64,000 nucleotides of DNA from Polytrichum commune. Its lineage: Eukaryota; Streptophyta; Polytrichopsida; Polytrichales; Polytrichaceae. Of the stretch, positions 47,901-58,904 are shown piece after piece. The position numbers and the translations under genes were made by a program. Position 1 is the stretch's first letter, and each line of letters opens with the position of its first letter. The notes below the pieces were generated by a model. That model had not been told where the DNA came from. It saw nothing but the letters and a program-made list of their open reading frames with translations, and made no database searches. Location of the stretch: positions 30,958,527-31,022,526 of the forward strand of contig OX485808.1 in the NCBI GenBank assembly GCA_950295325.1. Direction: 5' to 3'.

Positions 47901-48540
47901 CGGAATTAAGGCAAAAGGAATCTTGATCCTAGTTTTTAATTTGATGGTTAACACTAGTTTTCTCAAATGGTAAACATGGGAGATTCTTTCAAAAGTAGGG
48001 TTACAAACCCTCTCTCTCCTTTACATGTAACTCTAATGTGTCATCATGTTTCCAAGAAACGAACCTTGGCAGTCCTTGCTCATGAAAATCTACTCCTAGT
48101 TTAGGAAACAAATCTTCTCGCCATGTGGATTTTGTGTGGATTGTTGAGAATACCGTAGGATGCTATATGGTTCAATACTTTGAGTGTTGGAAGCTATTTG
48201 CCATGTTGGATTGAACTCGGCCTTCACCAATGTGGATATGACATGTGGAAAATCCACTAAACACATTGATTGTTTTGTGTCGAACCAAACAACACCCTAG
48301 AGTGTGAATGGGGAGAAATTTGAGCCAACCCGGTTGCTATCCATACTACTACTTCTTTATTATCAACCAATTATTCATTGAATTGTTTCGGATATTACTT
48401 GTATGTTTTACCTTCAAGTAGTAAGAATTCCCAAATATGGTTTGGTTTATTTCCTAGAGTTTTGATTTTGAACCTATAAATGGGGAAATGAACCACTTGA
48501 TCTGTAACTACATTGACTGTCCCAATTAGTGAGGGAGGGC
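44960..48540. other. Intergenic, no gene supported
   Basis: Contains a TA microsatellite at about 45610-45633, a GGAT-rich stretch near 45825-45870, and poly-C runs at 45420-45430 and 46518-46530. A GC-richer patch at 45940-46200 has a short ATG frame (MAATNQAAASPANAY) without recognisable domain. Confidence 0.4.
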
Positions 48541-48544
48541 TAAT

Positions 48545-48925
48545 CGTGAGTGTGAGAAATCAATGAAGTTGATACTAAACTTCTGTATGCTTTGAAATTA
48601 GTGCCACCAAAAGATCTAGGAAACTATTGTTCATCCGGACACTATTCACTAAAAATACCTTATAGAGCCACACTATTCACAGAAAGTACCGGCACTTGGC
48701 ATTATTCACTAACACAAGCACGTATTTCCATATAATTTTTTTTCATCACTCTACAAACACCTCAGAGCATGCACTAATATTCTTAAAATCTATGACAAAT
48801 GAGCATGTATTCATGAATTTAGTGTCAACCAATAAAATTTTCAGCCCTCGATAACTTTGGGATTTGGCTAAATAGTGCGTGCTTTGATTATTAGTACCAC
48901 CATAACTAATTGGGATAATCAGTGT
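48545..48925. repeat. Dispersed repeat F (copy 2)
   Basis: Diverged match to 38691-39076, including TTTGAAATTAGTGCCACCAAAA and a shared ATTCATGAATTTAGTGTCA/TTCAGCCCTC end. Confidence 0.5.
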
Positions 48926-51133
48926 AGTAGCCAGTTCTCCCCGTCCACTGACCCAACGGTAGTTTCCAATGACTAATCTTCTTGTGTGTGTGATTTAAAA
49001 AGAAATGGTAGTGATGTCATTAACAACACCGTCAAAAGAGAGCCACCGCATTCAAAAGAGAGGAAACTTCAGCCGAATTGCTATCACTCCTTGTCATACA
49101 CACTCTAAACTCCGTAATATCAACCCCCATAACATCACTCCCTCTCATACATCCCCAACCCTAGGGAATGGATGTTCTCGGTTCAAATCTCACTCTTCAT
49201 ATCACATTTTCCTCCCATATATAACAACTCTTGACATTTAACCAAAGAACCAAAGATTTCGCACACATCACGTCTTCTATTGCGCAGAATTGTCCGTTTC
49301 CACCTCCGATCCAAGACGGCAGTTTCGCAAGGCTGAAAACCTCCGTGTTTATTTTAAATCGGAGTTTAAAATGAACGGTTTTAACCAATAAAAGAGGGAC
49401 CAGCCTCGGAACCCAGCTCCTCGAAACTAGGCACATGTCAAGGCCAGCATCCGCGTTTTACCTTGGCTCACCAAACCCCGTTTTCAAAACCGGCGTTCTC
49501 GAACGTGTGTGGAGCCGCCCCTTGGATGAAGTTATGCAAGCTGTCAGAAACGTGGAAAGAAATGGAACGAAAAGGAAAAAGAAAAAGAAAAACGTCAGAC
49601 ATTATACAACCTCCTGCTGCTTCTACTACTATACAGGTAGATAAAGAAATATGTATTTTTGCCATGCTGGCAAATGGGGGTATTTAGAAAAGTAAACAAC
49701 ACATGTGCAGTATTTTGGAACGTAGTGCCAGGCGGCGGCGGCGGCGTCAGCGTGCGGGTGAGGAGGTTCCATGTGCCAAGGTTGACTGTCCACCTAGATC
49801 TCTGTTCGTTACGCCCTTCTTTCCGCTTCCAAAATCCGCCACGTCATCACCTTCTTCATCCATCCATCCATCCACCCCCCCATTCCCTTCCCTCCCTCCC
49901 CACGTGGAAGGACCTCCGGAAGCTCATCGAGGCTGCCACGCTGTCAAGACTCTTGGCCCCCCTGTCTGTTTGTTTACTACTTTACTCCAGATGTTCTAGA
50001 GTTTACCTTGCCTGCCGCCTACGTCATCCTACTCACTTCTTATCAGCGTAACTCTTGTTGATTCTTCATAAAGCCAAGGGCCAAGGGCTATGTTGTAGAC
50101 ACCCCAGGGCTGGCACCATGTGGTTTTTTTATAGTTGGGTTTTCCATAGGTTTTATTATTTTATTATTTTATGAATCTTCCCAGTGAAACTTCAATCATC
50201 TGAGGTTTAGTAGTATCCGGTTTTATTCGGTTTTGTTGCAGATAAGTTGAGATTATAGGGCAGATGGTCCACTATCCGTCAATGGTGGTGTCGATTGCCA
50301 AGTGCTGGAATAAAACCGTGGTTTTATTCGCAGATTTCGGGTTTTTTTTTGCATTAAAACCAGAAACCCAATGCATCGGCCGGAAGAAGGTGGGGTTTTT
50401 CCCCACCCTTGAGACACCCACCTCGCTGAGTTGGGCCCACCACTATGTTACCGGGGTAAGTGGATATAGTTAAGATCACTCCCCGGGAAGGAAGTTTTTG
50501 GACATGTATAGTCGGTCAAGATCCTAGTGATTCTAACTCCAGCCGGTTACATGTTGACCATCTTCCGGTTTCGCTTTTATTCATGTGAGGTATATTCTTG
50601 TATAGATCCCTCCTAAACGCTCGGTAATCCTCCCGAAGTCTCCAACTTCAACCGGTTATCTCTCAAACTTAACTAACTGCCGGTTCTCCCCGAGAAGTGG
50701 TTAAAACATGTCTCAGCCCCATGGGTTTGTGGTTAGTTAAGTAGGCTCCTGTAGACTAACTCCGGGCTCTTTTTATTTTATGTTAATATCGGGATACATC
50801 GTCTCCATACATCATAATCTTCCCAAAGGTCTTCAACTCTCAACGAGTTAGTTGGGGTCTCCCCGTTCACTGGTTCCACGAGACCGACCCCTTCCCCTTG
50901 GTCATGAGGGCGGGGCACATTTGTTTGTTGGAGTGCACACTATTTTGTCTAACTAGTGTGGGCCGCCATTTCGGAGTTTTATGTGTTGCTATAGCTTCGT
51001 ATATTTCTCTACCAATTTAGTGTACGTATATTGTGCTCTTTTGACGTGGACACTAACTATGTTATGTTATGAGGGCACGAAACAACGCTTGTTCGCTAAA
51101 GTTTTGTAGCAATGCCGAACTCCAAATGTGCAC
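48926..51133. other. Intergenic, no gene supported
   Basis: A segment at about 49425-49515 resembles 36615-36710 (GCACATGT... CCAAACCCC... AAAC-GGC/AG-TTTTC/TCG). A GC-richer patch at 49720-50050 has a GGC triplet run, a CACGTGG G-box (about 49900) and CACGTCATC/TACGTCATC motifs, so a promoter is possible, but I could not place a gene. Confidence 0.4.
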
Positions 51134-51136
51134 TAA

Positions 51137-51864
51137 AGGCCGCTTTACACTTAGAGGCCGGGCCAATTCCCCTTGAGGCCGATTGCATGAAATTTCAGCC
51201 CCATTTGGGTCGGCCTCAACTACACGTTATAATAAGATTATAATGGGGGCCAATTTTCCCATATGTAAAGGCGTGAGGGGCCAAGAAGCTAGGCCGATTC
51301 AATAAATCTAGCATAATCCAACGGATCTAGCATAATCTAGCATAGAGCCGTCCATATTTCCACATAATCCAATGGATATGGTTTGCTAAAAAAATCAAAT
51401 TTTATTAAAAAAAAACGTTTATCTTATTGAAATTTTACATTGGCCCCGAGGCCAAGAATTGGCCTTCCATTTTGGGTGCACCCAATTCAATGAGCTCGGG
51501 CCGTGTCAGACCATGCATTTTTTATTGAAAAATTCATACCACTAAATCGGCCCGACCTCTAGGTGCAAAGGGGTTGGGGCCGATTTCAGCCTTTTGACCA
51601 ATCACAAGTGAGGATTTGAAGCCTCTTACACCGCATCGAATTGGCCCGGCCTCTAGGTGTAAAGGGGTTGGGGCCGATTTCAGCCTTTTGACCAATCACA
51701 AGTGAGGATTTGAAGCCTCTTACACCGCATCGAATTGGCCCGGCCTCTAGGTGTAAAGGGGTTGGGGCCGATTTCAGCCTTTTGACCAATCACAAGTGAG
51801 GATTTGAAGCCTCTTACCGGTATTACACATCGAATTGGCCCGGCCTCTAGGTGTAAAGCGGCCC
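51137..51864. mobile_element. PIF/Harbinger-like element with internal tandem repeats
   Basis: Ends AGGCCGCTTTACACTTAGAG (continuing GCCGGGCCAATTC) and the inverse finishing AGGTGTAAAGCGGCCC agree over about 33 bp with two differences. TAA flanks both sides (51134-51136 and 51865-51867). The right half contains a 94-bp tandem array (51546-51835) derived from the terminal region itself. Confidence 0.85.
51546..51835. repeat. 94-bp tandem repeat, three units
   Basis: Units are anchored on GGGGTTGGGGCCGATTTCAG at 51570, 51664 and 51758, exactly 94 bp apart and nearly identical. The last unit has a short insertion before its end. Each unit carries a copy of the GGCCCGGCCTCTAGGTG terminus. Confidence 0.9.
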
Positions 51865-51867
51865 TAA

Positions 51868-52137
51868 GTTAGCCCCCTAAGCCCTAGCGAACCGTAGCCT
51901 TGGGGGGTCGTAAGGAATGGAAAGGACGCTGCCAACTTCCTATTAATTCCCACAGATTCCTGCTGCTGTTGCTGCTGTTGCTGCTTGGATTAGCCTCACC
52001 CTCTCGCTCTTTCTTTCGCTCTTTCTCATTCCTCCAGATCCCCCTCCCCAGTCCTCCTCAAATTCAGCTGCCTTGTCATAACCCTAATTACTCCAGGCCC
52101 AGCGAAGACTGCGAGGATCCAGGGTTCGTTCTAAAAG
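51868..52137. other. Short unique region
   Basis: CTG-rich leucine-coding-like run (about 51960-51990) and pyrimidine-rich sequence. No gene could be supported. Confidence 0.4.
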
Positions 52138-52140
52138 TTA

Positions 52141-53082
52141 ATGGTCCCTTCACACACGAGACTGGCAGCCCATGACCATTACGCTTCAAGCACTCCCATT
52201 GGTGGAAAAGGTGGAGCCGGTTCAAGTTCGCTACTTCACACTACGCTTGAGGGAGGGAGGGACCAATGGAGTTTGTGAATGCAAGATGGATGTCAAGTCT
52301 ACATGGATTCCCATATGGCACCAAATGGATCATGTTTTCATGCTCACTTGGACTATTTTCAAAAGCTGTCTCTTGGAGGTAGGTTTAACGCAAAACCATT
52401 GGGAGACCATCGAACTCCGAACGTTCACAACCGTTGACTTATTTTATTGGCTCTGTCTGTAGGACATAGACTATGCATCAACTTCTTCGTTTCAAGAGCA
52501 AATTTCCTAACTACTTTGCGTTCACACTTGGACGTTACTTGTTCTTGTTATTTTTGGTCCACTTTATTTAATGTGGATGTTAACTAAAATTATATATGTG
52601 TATATATATATATATAACACTATAATTGCTTCCTAAAATGCATTGAAAGAAATCTAGTTAACTATAGTTATTTCGACAATTCTTGATTATGTATTCTAAA
52701 AATTCCGGGTGATAAATCAATAGCTTCAATCCTTGACCTGCATTTGAGAAGAAGGTGCACAAAATCCAAGAAAATTTGGGTATAGTAAATAGCCATGGAT
52801 TGGCATGAGCAAAGTGAACAACTATAATTATAGTCTTTCATAGTAAAGGACAGAGCCTCACGGTTCTACCGTTTCCTTGTTGTATCATGCGTGAGGACCT
52901 ACATGAATAGAAAGTCATCAAAATAGTGTTTGGTTGAGGGCCCCGTCACATGTAACTTCACACTACACTTGAGGGTCCGTGACCACACTACATGATTTCA
53001 AAGGTGTCTTGGGACGGTCTTTGGACACTTTCTTTCGGACTCTCACAATTCCATGGTCACGGAACTTTGCTCGTGTGTGACC
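52141..53082 (+). mobile_element. PIF/Harbinger-like MITE copy, interrupted
   Basis: Follows the 31530-32029 element from its left end (after TTA at 52138-52140) to CTCGTGTGTGA, but is split by the 433-bp insert at 52448-52880. It is fused at 53082 to an inverted copy. Confidence 0.75.
52448..52880 (+). repeat. 433-bp dispersed repeat inserted in a MITE (copy 2)
   Basis: Breaks the host MITE between TTATTTTAT and TGTATCATGCG, which are adjacent in the intact copy at 31800-31830. The insert matches 7696-8116 in reverse and includes a (TA)n run at about 52604-52616. Confidence 0.8.
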
Positions 53083-53735
53083 GTGACATTGTGAGAGCCC
53101 AAACGAAGAAAACGTCCAAACGCCGGTCCCAAGACCACCTCCGAAATCGTGTAGTGTGGTCACGGGCCCTCAAGTGTAGTGTGAAGTCATACGTGACCGG
53201 GGCCTCGACCAAATGATGTTGTTTTAATGAATTTCTATTCATGGGGGGGGGGGGTTCTCACGCATGATGAAATAGAGTGAATCAACGGTTGTGAGCGTTT
53301 GGAGTGCCATGGTCTCCCGGTTTTGTGTTGGGTTTATGTCTAGGAGGTGGATTTTGAAAATAATCCGAGTGACCATGGAATATGATCCATTTGATGCCTG
53401 GTAGGAATCCATGTAGACTTTTGCATCCATCTTGATTCAGATGCTCTTGTAGTCCCTCGAGCGTGTTGTGAGCGTTTGGAGTGCCATAGTCTCCCAGTTT
53501 TGTGTTAGGCCTACTTTCAAGAGGTGATTTTTGAGAATAGTCCAAATGACCATGCAACATGATCCATTTGATGCCATGTAGGAATCCATGTAGACTTTAG
53601 CATCCATCTTGCATTCACATCCTCAGTTGGTCCCTCAATTGTAGTGTGACGTGATAACTTGGACCGGCGCCACCTTTTCCGCCAATGCGAGCGCTTGAAG
53701 TGGAATGGAACGGGCTCTTAGTCTTGTGTGTGTAC
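53083..53735 (-). mobile_element. PIF/Harbinger-like MITE, inverted, with internal duplication
   Basis: Reverse copy of the same family joined end-to-end to the preceding one. A segment of about 150 bp (GAGCGTTTGGAGTGCCAT... through CATCCATCTTG) is present twice, near 53296-53436 and 53466-53614. Confidence 0.7.
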
Positions 53736-54088
53736 ATGAACTCCTACATGGTATGAAGTGGATCATGTTTCATGGTCAGTTGGATTATTTTTCAAAAACC
53801 ACCTTTTTGGAAGTAGGCCCACTGCAAAATCAGGAGACCATGGCACTCCGAAACCTCACAACCTATTATTTAGTCTATTTATCATGTGTGAGGATCCCGC
53901 ATGAATAAAGATTCATTAGAATAGCATTTGGTTGAGGGCCCGGTCACATATGACTTCACAGTACACTTGAGGGCCCGTGACCACGCTACATGATTTTGAG
54001 GGTGTGTTGGGACAGTGTTTGGACACTTCATCTTTTGGGCTCTCACAATTTCATGGTTAAGGCTCTTGGCTTGTGTGTGAAGTGACCC
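53736..54088 (+). mobile_element. PIF/Harbinger-like MITE, right part
   Basis: Forward copy starting mid-element and ending GGCTTGTGTGTGAAGTGACCC, followed by TAA. Confidence 0.7.
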
Positions 54089-54299
54089 TAAGGTTAAACT
54101 CTATGTAGCATGCATTCAATTTAGTAGGTGGATTATGTCTGCTGCGGTGTGAACTCAGCTATTATGTATCACCTTCATGTTTTAGTTAGTTCACACACAT
54201 CATATCATATATAGATGGCGGAGGAGGACCTTCTCCACGCCACTCAATGTTGATTTTAGCCATATGTGAAGCAACTTGTGATGAAATATTGTCATGGAT

Positions 54300-54498
54300 G
54301 ATTAAAAATTGGATGAAAAATCACTCGGTAAGTGATAGTATTTGCAACATTGTAAATCTATAATCCCCAAAGTTTTTACAAGGAATGACAAATAATGTTG
54401 GGTTAACATTTAGTGTTGGTGACACTCCACCACCGCTCACAATTACTATTGAGTGAGATGATTATAATTGGTGACACTAAACATCATATTTAGTGTAG
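54300..54498. mobile_element. Family C MITE, part
   Basis: Contains GGAATGACAAATAATGTTGG, TTAGTGTTGGTGACACT and the terminal ATCATATTTAGTGTAG. The opposite end is not clear. Confidence 0.6.
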
Positions 54499-54822
54499 TT
54501 TTCAAAAAAATTAATCACAACAACATATAGTAATACAAGCTGAAACAATGTGCAACCAAATCACCTTCATTATGTAGTTGGCAATGACCTCTGTAACCAA
54601 TACGTTGTGGGAATTGGAATGATGCACTTGTGAGCTTGTGTAGGGAAAAAAAACTTTTATCGCCGACTGCTTCTTAGAAATTGACACCGAAATGTATCTA
54701 TGTTGCTAAATAACAAGGAAAGTCATGTGAAATGTGAGCTTGGTAAGTTGCAACTTTCAAAAACAACTGCAAAGGTGATGCATGGAGCTCCAAGCATACT
54801 ACACTAACAATGCCAAGTGATA
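54380..54822. repeat. Duplicated block (copy 1)
   Basis: About 440 bp, including the end of the family C element and unique-looking sequence (ATATAGTAATACAAGCTGAA, ACACCGAAATGTATCTATGT), matches 57429-57868 in the same orientation with few differences. Confidence 0.85.
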
Positions 54823-55415
54823 AGATGCTCACATGTGTTTTAAAATTTCATATGTAAAGTGATGGGTTGAAGGTCTTGGCCATATGTCTTTTGACGAGTC
54901 AACTAGAGCCATTGATAGTGATCAACTGTCAAATGGGTTGTGACGGATGCAAAAAGCAACCCTGACAACAATGTGACTCGTGTTTATTAATTTCATTGTA
55001 CATTTTTTTTTATCTCCATTAGTATGTGTTACAATTTGGAATTACACAATGCTATATATTTTTACTAATTTTTTTCACCTAGTAAAGATGATAATGTTCT
55101 ATAGTGACCAAACAACCAAAGTGACATTAGTTGGCAAAATCTGAGATATATAGTAAATAAATATAGCATTGCATAATTCCACATAGCAAGCGACACCAAC
55201 TATGATATCTAGTGCAATTAATGAGAATTGTAATAATTGTTCTATAATGTCCGAACAACAATTGACCTTTTGTTAGTAAAAAATTGAACTATCGAGTAAG
55301 AAGTTACCGCACTTGCGTAACTCTGAATAGTAACACACACCTATTGGGATAGTCAATGTAGTTATTAGCCAAAGTGGGTGAGATTGCTTGCTCTCAAACA
55401 TAAGATTTTTTTATT
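54823..55415. other. Intergenic, no gene seen
   Basis: Contains pieces related to the 36117-36370 MITE (TTGGAATTACACAATGCTAT near 55037; ATAGCATTGCATAATTCCAC near 55162). Confidence 0.45.
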
Positions 55416-55437
55416 AAAAAAAAAAAAAAAAAAAAAC
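55416..55437. repeat. Poly-A tract
   Basis: About 20 consecutive A after TTTTTTATT. It may be a retroelement tail, but no retroelement body was recognised. Confidence 0.7.
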
Positions 55438-56215
55438 TAGTGGCTTAGATCACTTTCTTATATTCCACGAAATTGCTTGGATGTAATATGACATGCATCC
55501 TAACAAACTCCTAAATCAAGATCAAAGACCTCGAATGAGTCTACTGAACTTACATTGGGACTAATCAACAGCCAACCCAGAAGAGGAAACGGGGAAGGAA
55601 GGAGGGCGGGGGAGGGGGGGGGGGTCAATTTACACTATTATCCCCTCGGTGGGTGTTAGGAAACCGAACGGGCTCTAACGGTGGGCGGCGCGGCCATATA
55701 TGCATGGATAGGAAGAAACCCAACTTACTTAATCCGCTCGCTCGTGTGTGTGGAAAATGTCAATGGAAGATTCATCACGGAGATTGAAAGTGGATTTGGG
55801 GGGGCAAGCAAATGACCTCATTGTGATGGCGATGATCCCATTCGAGGTTTGATGCTTTCTCATCTTCACTTCCTCTTTAATTTCCTCCCCTAGCCTCCCT
55901 CCCTCGATCGGCTGCCGTCTGCTTGCATGCAAGCACATAAAGGACATTTGCCAACCGCTGCTTGCTTGAGAGGGAACATAGAGAATATTCACTTTGCGGT
56001 TGATGGAGTTTGAGCATGATGGTTGTTTTATAGTTGTTTTAGTATGACGTGGAAAAGGAGGCGAGCGCGAGGACACGGGTGACCGAGACTTCACTTTGTC
56101 ATGGTGGAAGAGTTCTTGATTCTCATGGGAGGAAAAGAGAGAGAGAAAAAAAAAACAAAAACCGTGAATTCCGTGTGAGAGCCTTATCGTTTGGCGGGTG
56201 AGCAAAGTATAATAA
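55438..56215. other. Intergenic, no gene supported
   Basis: An 11-G run lies at 55614-55624. A minus-strand open frame over 55729-56205 has no ATG at its start and no recognisable domain, so it is not called. Confidence 0.45.
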
Positions 56216-56219
56216 CTTG

Positions 56220-56579
56220 GAGGAACCGACTCTTGTGTGTAAAACTATTGCAATTTGAAGAGAAATTGATTCGTGTATGTAAAATTACTGTAATTTGAAG
56301 AGGAACCGACTCGTGTATGTAAAACTACTTCAATTTAAAGAGGAATCGACTTGTGTATGTAAAACTACTGCAATTTAAAGAGAAACCGACTTGTGTATGT
56401 AAAATTACTGCAATTTAAAGAGAATCATACTTTTGTATGTAAAACTACTGCAATTTTAAGAGAAACCTACTTGTGTATGTAAAATTATTGCAACTTAAAG
56501 AAAAACTGACTTGTGTATGAAAATTTACTGCAATTTAAAGAAAAACCTACTTGTGTATGTAAAATTATTGCAATTTAAA
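56220..56579. repeat. 40-bp minisatellite, nine units
   Basis: Nine head-to-tail units of exactly 40 bp follow the pattern GAGGAACCGACTCGTGTATG then TAAAACTACTGCAATTTAAA, with scattered substitutions and no indels. Confidence 0.95.
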
Positions 56580-57000
56580 GAAAGACATTGAAAATCCCCT
56601 AGTTTGATTATTAAAAAACATCACAGGCCTTTTACAACTGAACAAATCGTCGTCAAATATATTGCCTTCCTCACTCTCAATAAACAACAACTGGACAAAA
56701 ACAATATGATGGCTGTAAGAATGCTATGGCGTGGTATTATCTTGCACAGTGGCCAATTATGGTTGGTTTTTTGACCAAGACTAGACTTTGACTCATTTTA
56801 GAGACCGTTTTACATCACGCTACAGTCGGTTGATTATAAAAGTGCTATGTTGTGGTATTATCTTGCACACATGGTCAATTCTAGTTGGTTGTTTGACATA
56901 GACCAGACTTTGGCTCATTTTGGGGACCATTTTACATCATGTTTCACTTGCCATCATCATTCGTCTATGTGCAGTGGATTAGATGTAAGGCTTGTAATAG
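56580..57000. other. Intergenic with a short direct repeat
   Basis: The block TGGTATTATCTTGCACA through TTTACATCA occurs twice (about 56733-56815 and 56850-56938). No gene was seen. Confidence 0.5.
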
Positions 57001-57002
57001 AT

Positions 57003-57401
57003 TATGGTGGGTGTCATTCGGTTTCTTTTCTTAACCAGATGCATGTGTTTATTTGGTGTGCGGTTAGGTGAGGAGCAAAGCACAAACACCATAAATAATA
57101 ATAATAAAAAGATGGCACGTGTTCAAAAGAGATTGGACCACATCTTGAACTTTTTTATCAACCACTCCACACTCTCAATAACGAACACAACTAGGATGAC
57201 TTATGTCTCATTCAGTCAGCAACGAACACGCTCTTTCGATTAACCATAACTAAAAATTCAAGGGCATGTCCGAATTTCGATCCGGTTTTTGCCGATGCTT
57301 CATCGTAGAGTTAGCTAATTCGACACACTTTTTGTTGTGTGAATCTAATTGATAGAAGTCGGAGAAACATGAAAAAACGAATCGGATAACACCCACATAC
57401 C
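57003..57401. mobile_element. MITE family B, nearly complete
   Basis: Left end TATGGTGGGTGTCATTCGG and right end CGGATAACACCCACATACC are inverted. It contains TTTGGTGTGCGGTTAGGTGA and AGATTGGACCACATCTTGAA. It is the reference for the other family B copies. Confidence 0.7.
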
Positions 57402-57428
57402 TCAAATACATGCAATTGACGCAATTTA

Positions 57429-57868
57429 TAAGGAATGACAAATAATTTTGGGTTAACATTTAGTGTTGGTGACACTCCGCCACGGCTCACAATTACTATT
57501 GAGTGAGATGATTATAATTGGTGACACTAAACATCATATTTAGTGTAGTTTCCTATTTTTTAAAATCACAACAACATATAGTAATACAAGCTGAAACAAT
57601 GTGCAACCAAATCACTTTCATTATGTAGTTGGCAATGACCTCTATAATCAATACTTTGTGGGAATTGGAATAATGCACTTGTGAGCTTGTGTAGTGAAAA
57701 AAACTTTTATCACTGAGTGCTTCTTAGAAATTGACACCGAAATGTATCTATGTTGCTAAATAACAAGGAAAGACATGTGAAATGTGAGCTCGGTAAGTTG
57801 TAACTTTCAAAAACAATTGCAAAGGTGATGCATGGAGCTCCAAGCATACTACAATGCCAAGTGATAAG
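57429..57868. repeat. Duplicated block (copy 2)
   Basis: Matches 54380-54822. It lacks six bases near its right end (TACTACAATGCC against TACTACACTAACAATGCC). Confidence 0.85.
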
Positions 57869-58100
57869 TAAAATTATTTGTCATTCCTTATTAGTTTTCT
57901 TTTTCCCCGCATTTATTACCAAACCAACAAAATTGCAGGAGCACATAAGTCTCTCGCACACGAGACTTGGCGGATTGCGAGAGCTTTTCGAGCTAGAACC
58001 GACAATAGCGTCAGATTTTTGTCAGAGCGACTTCGAGTGGGGATCGAGAATCATCACAAAGTGGGGTTACACATCACAACAAATGGAAGACAACCGACTG

Positions 58101-58493
58101 CTACACTAATTATGATATTTCGCGTCACCAATTCTAATTGTCTTGCTCAATTACTAATTGTAAACTGTGGTATACCGTCACCAACACTTACTATAAACCC
58201 AACATTGTTTCTCATTCATTGTTAATTTTTTTAGGGGGATTATAGATTTACAGTGTTACAATCACTGTCACTTACCAAATGATTTTTCATCCACCTTTCC
58301 AACCATATATGACACTATTCCATCACAAGTTGCTGTTAAGAGAAGGTAGGGTTTTGGCCACCAGATGAACTCATCCACCATCCGTGACAATATTCGTTCA
58401 CTTATTCATACAAAGCGTCCTCCGAAAAGTTACCGCCGTGACATCAAACACCATATAACAAAATTAAAAAAATAAATAGCATAAGTAGTGTAG
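58101..58493. mobile_element. Family C MITE, forward copy
   Basis: Begins CTACACTAATTATGATATTT and ends AAGTAGTGTAG, with body AATTCTAATTGTCTTGCTCA and CAACATTGTTTCTCATTCAT as in family C. Confidence 0.65.
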
Positions 58494-58900
58494 TTATAGA
58501 TGAACCGGTTGAAGCTCAACACTTTGGGGAAAAATACCCATCTTTTCGAGAGAGAATCTATGAGAAGATTCCTCAGATATATACAAGGGAAAAACCAAAA
58601 GATCACACGAAGGTAGTAATTAGAAGGAGCCAGTTGGGACTCGGAAACACTAGGCTTTTGACCGATTTTTTTTTTTTTGGTCCCAAAAATCTCGCCGGAC
58701 ACGGACAAGGACACGGACACATAGAGAGATGTAACGATGGCCTCATCGGGTACATGAAATGGCCGCATCATCGACTTAGCTCATCAAAGTGAGGTCATCA
58801 ACAAGGGGAGCGTTATAACACTTCTTAAACTGGCAGGCTGAGTGACCTTTTTGGCTGGCCGATTCACACCCAAAGCACAACAACACGAAACGGACAAATA
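58494..58900. other. Intergenic, no gene seen
   Basis: Contains a T10 run near 58669. The motif GATGAACCGGTTGA recurs at 58500 and 59240. Confidence 0.4.
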
Positions 58901-58904
58901 TAGG

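Noticed and set aside
49173-49190. GGTTCAAATC motifs as tRNA B-boxes (also near 61188)
   Set aside because: No cloverleaf, A-box or discriminator could be built around them.
55729-56205. Minus-strand open frame of 158 codons
   Set aside because: It begins at a TTG, has no recognisable domain, overlaps low-complexity DNA and has no splice or context support.
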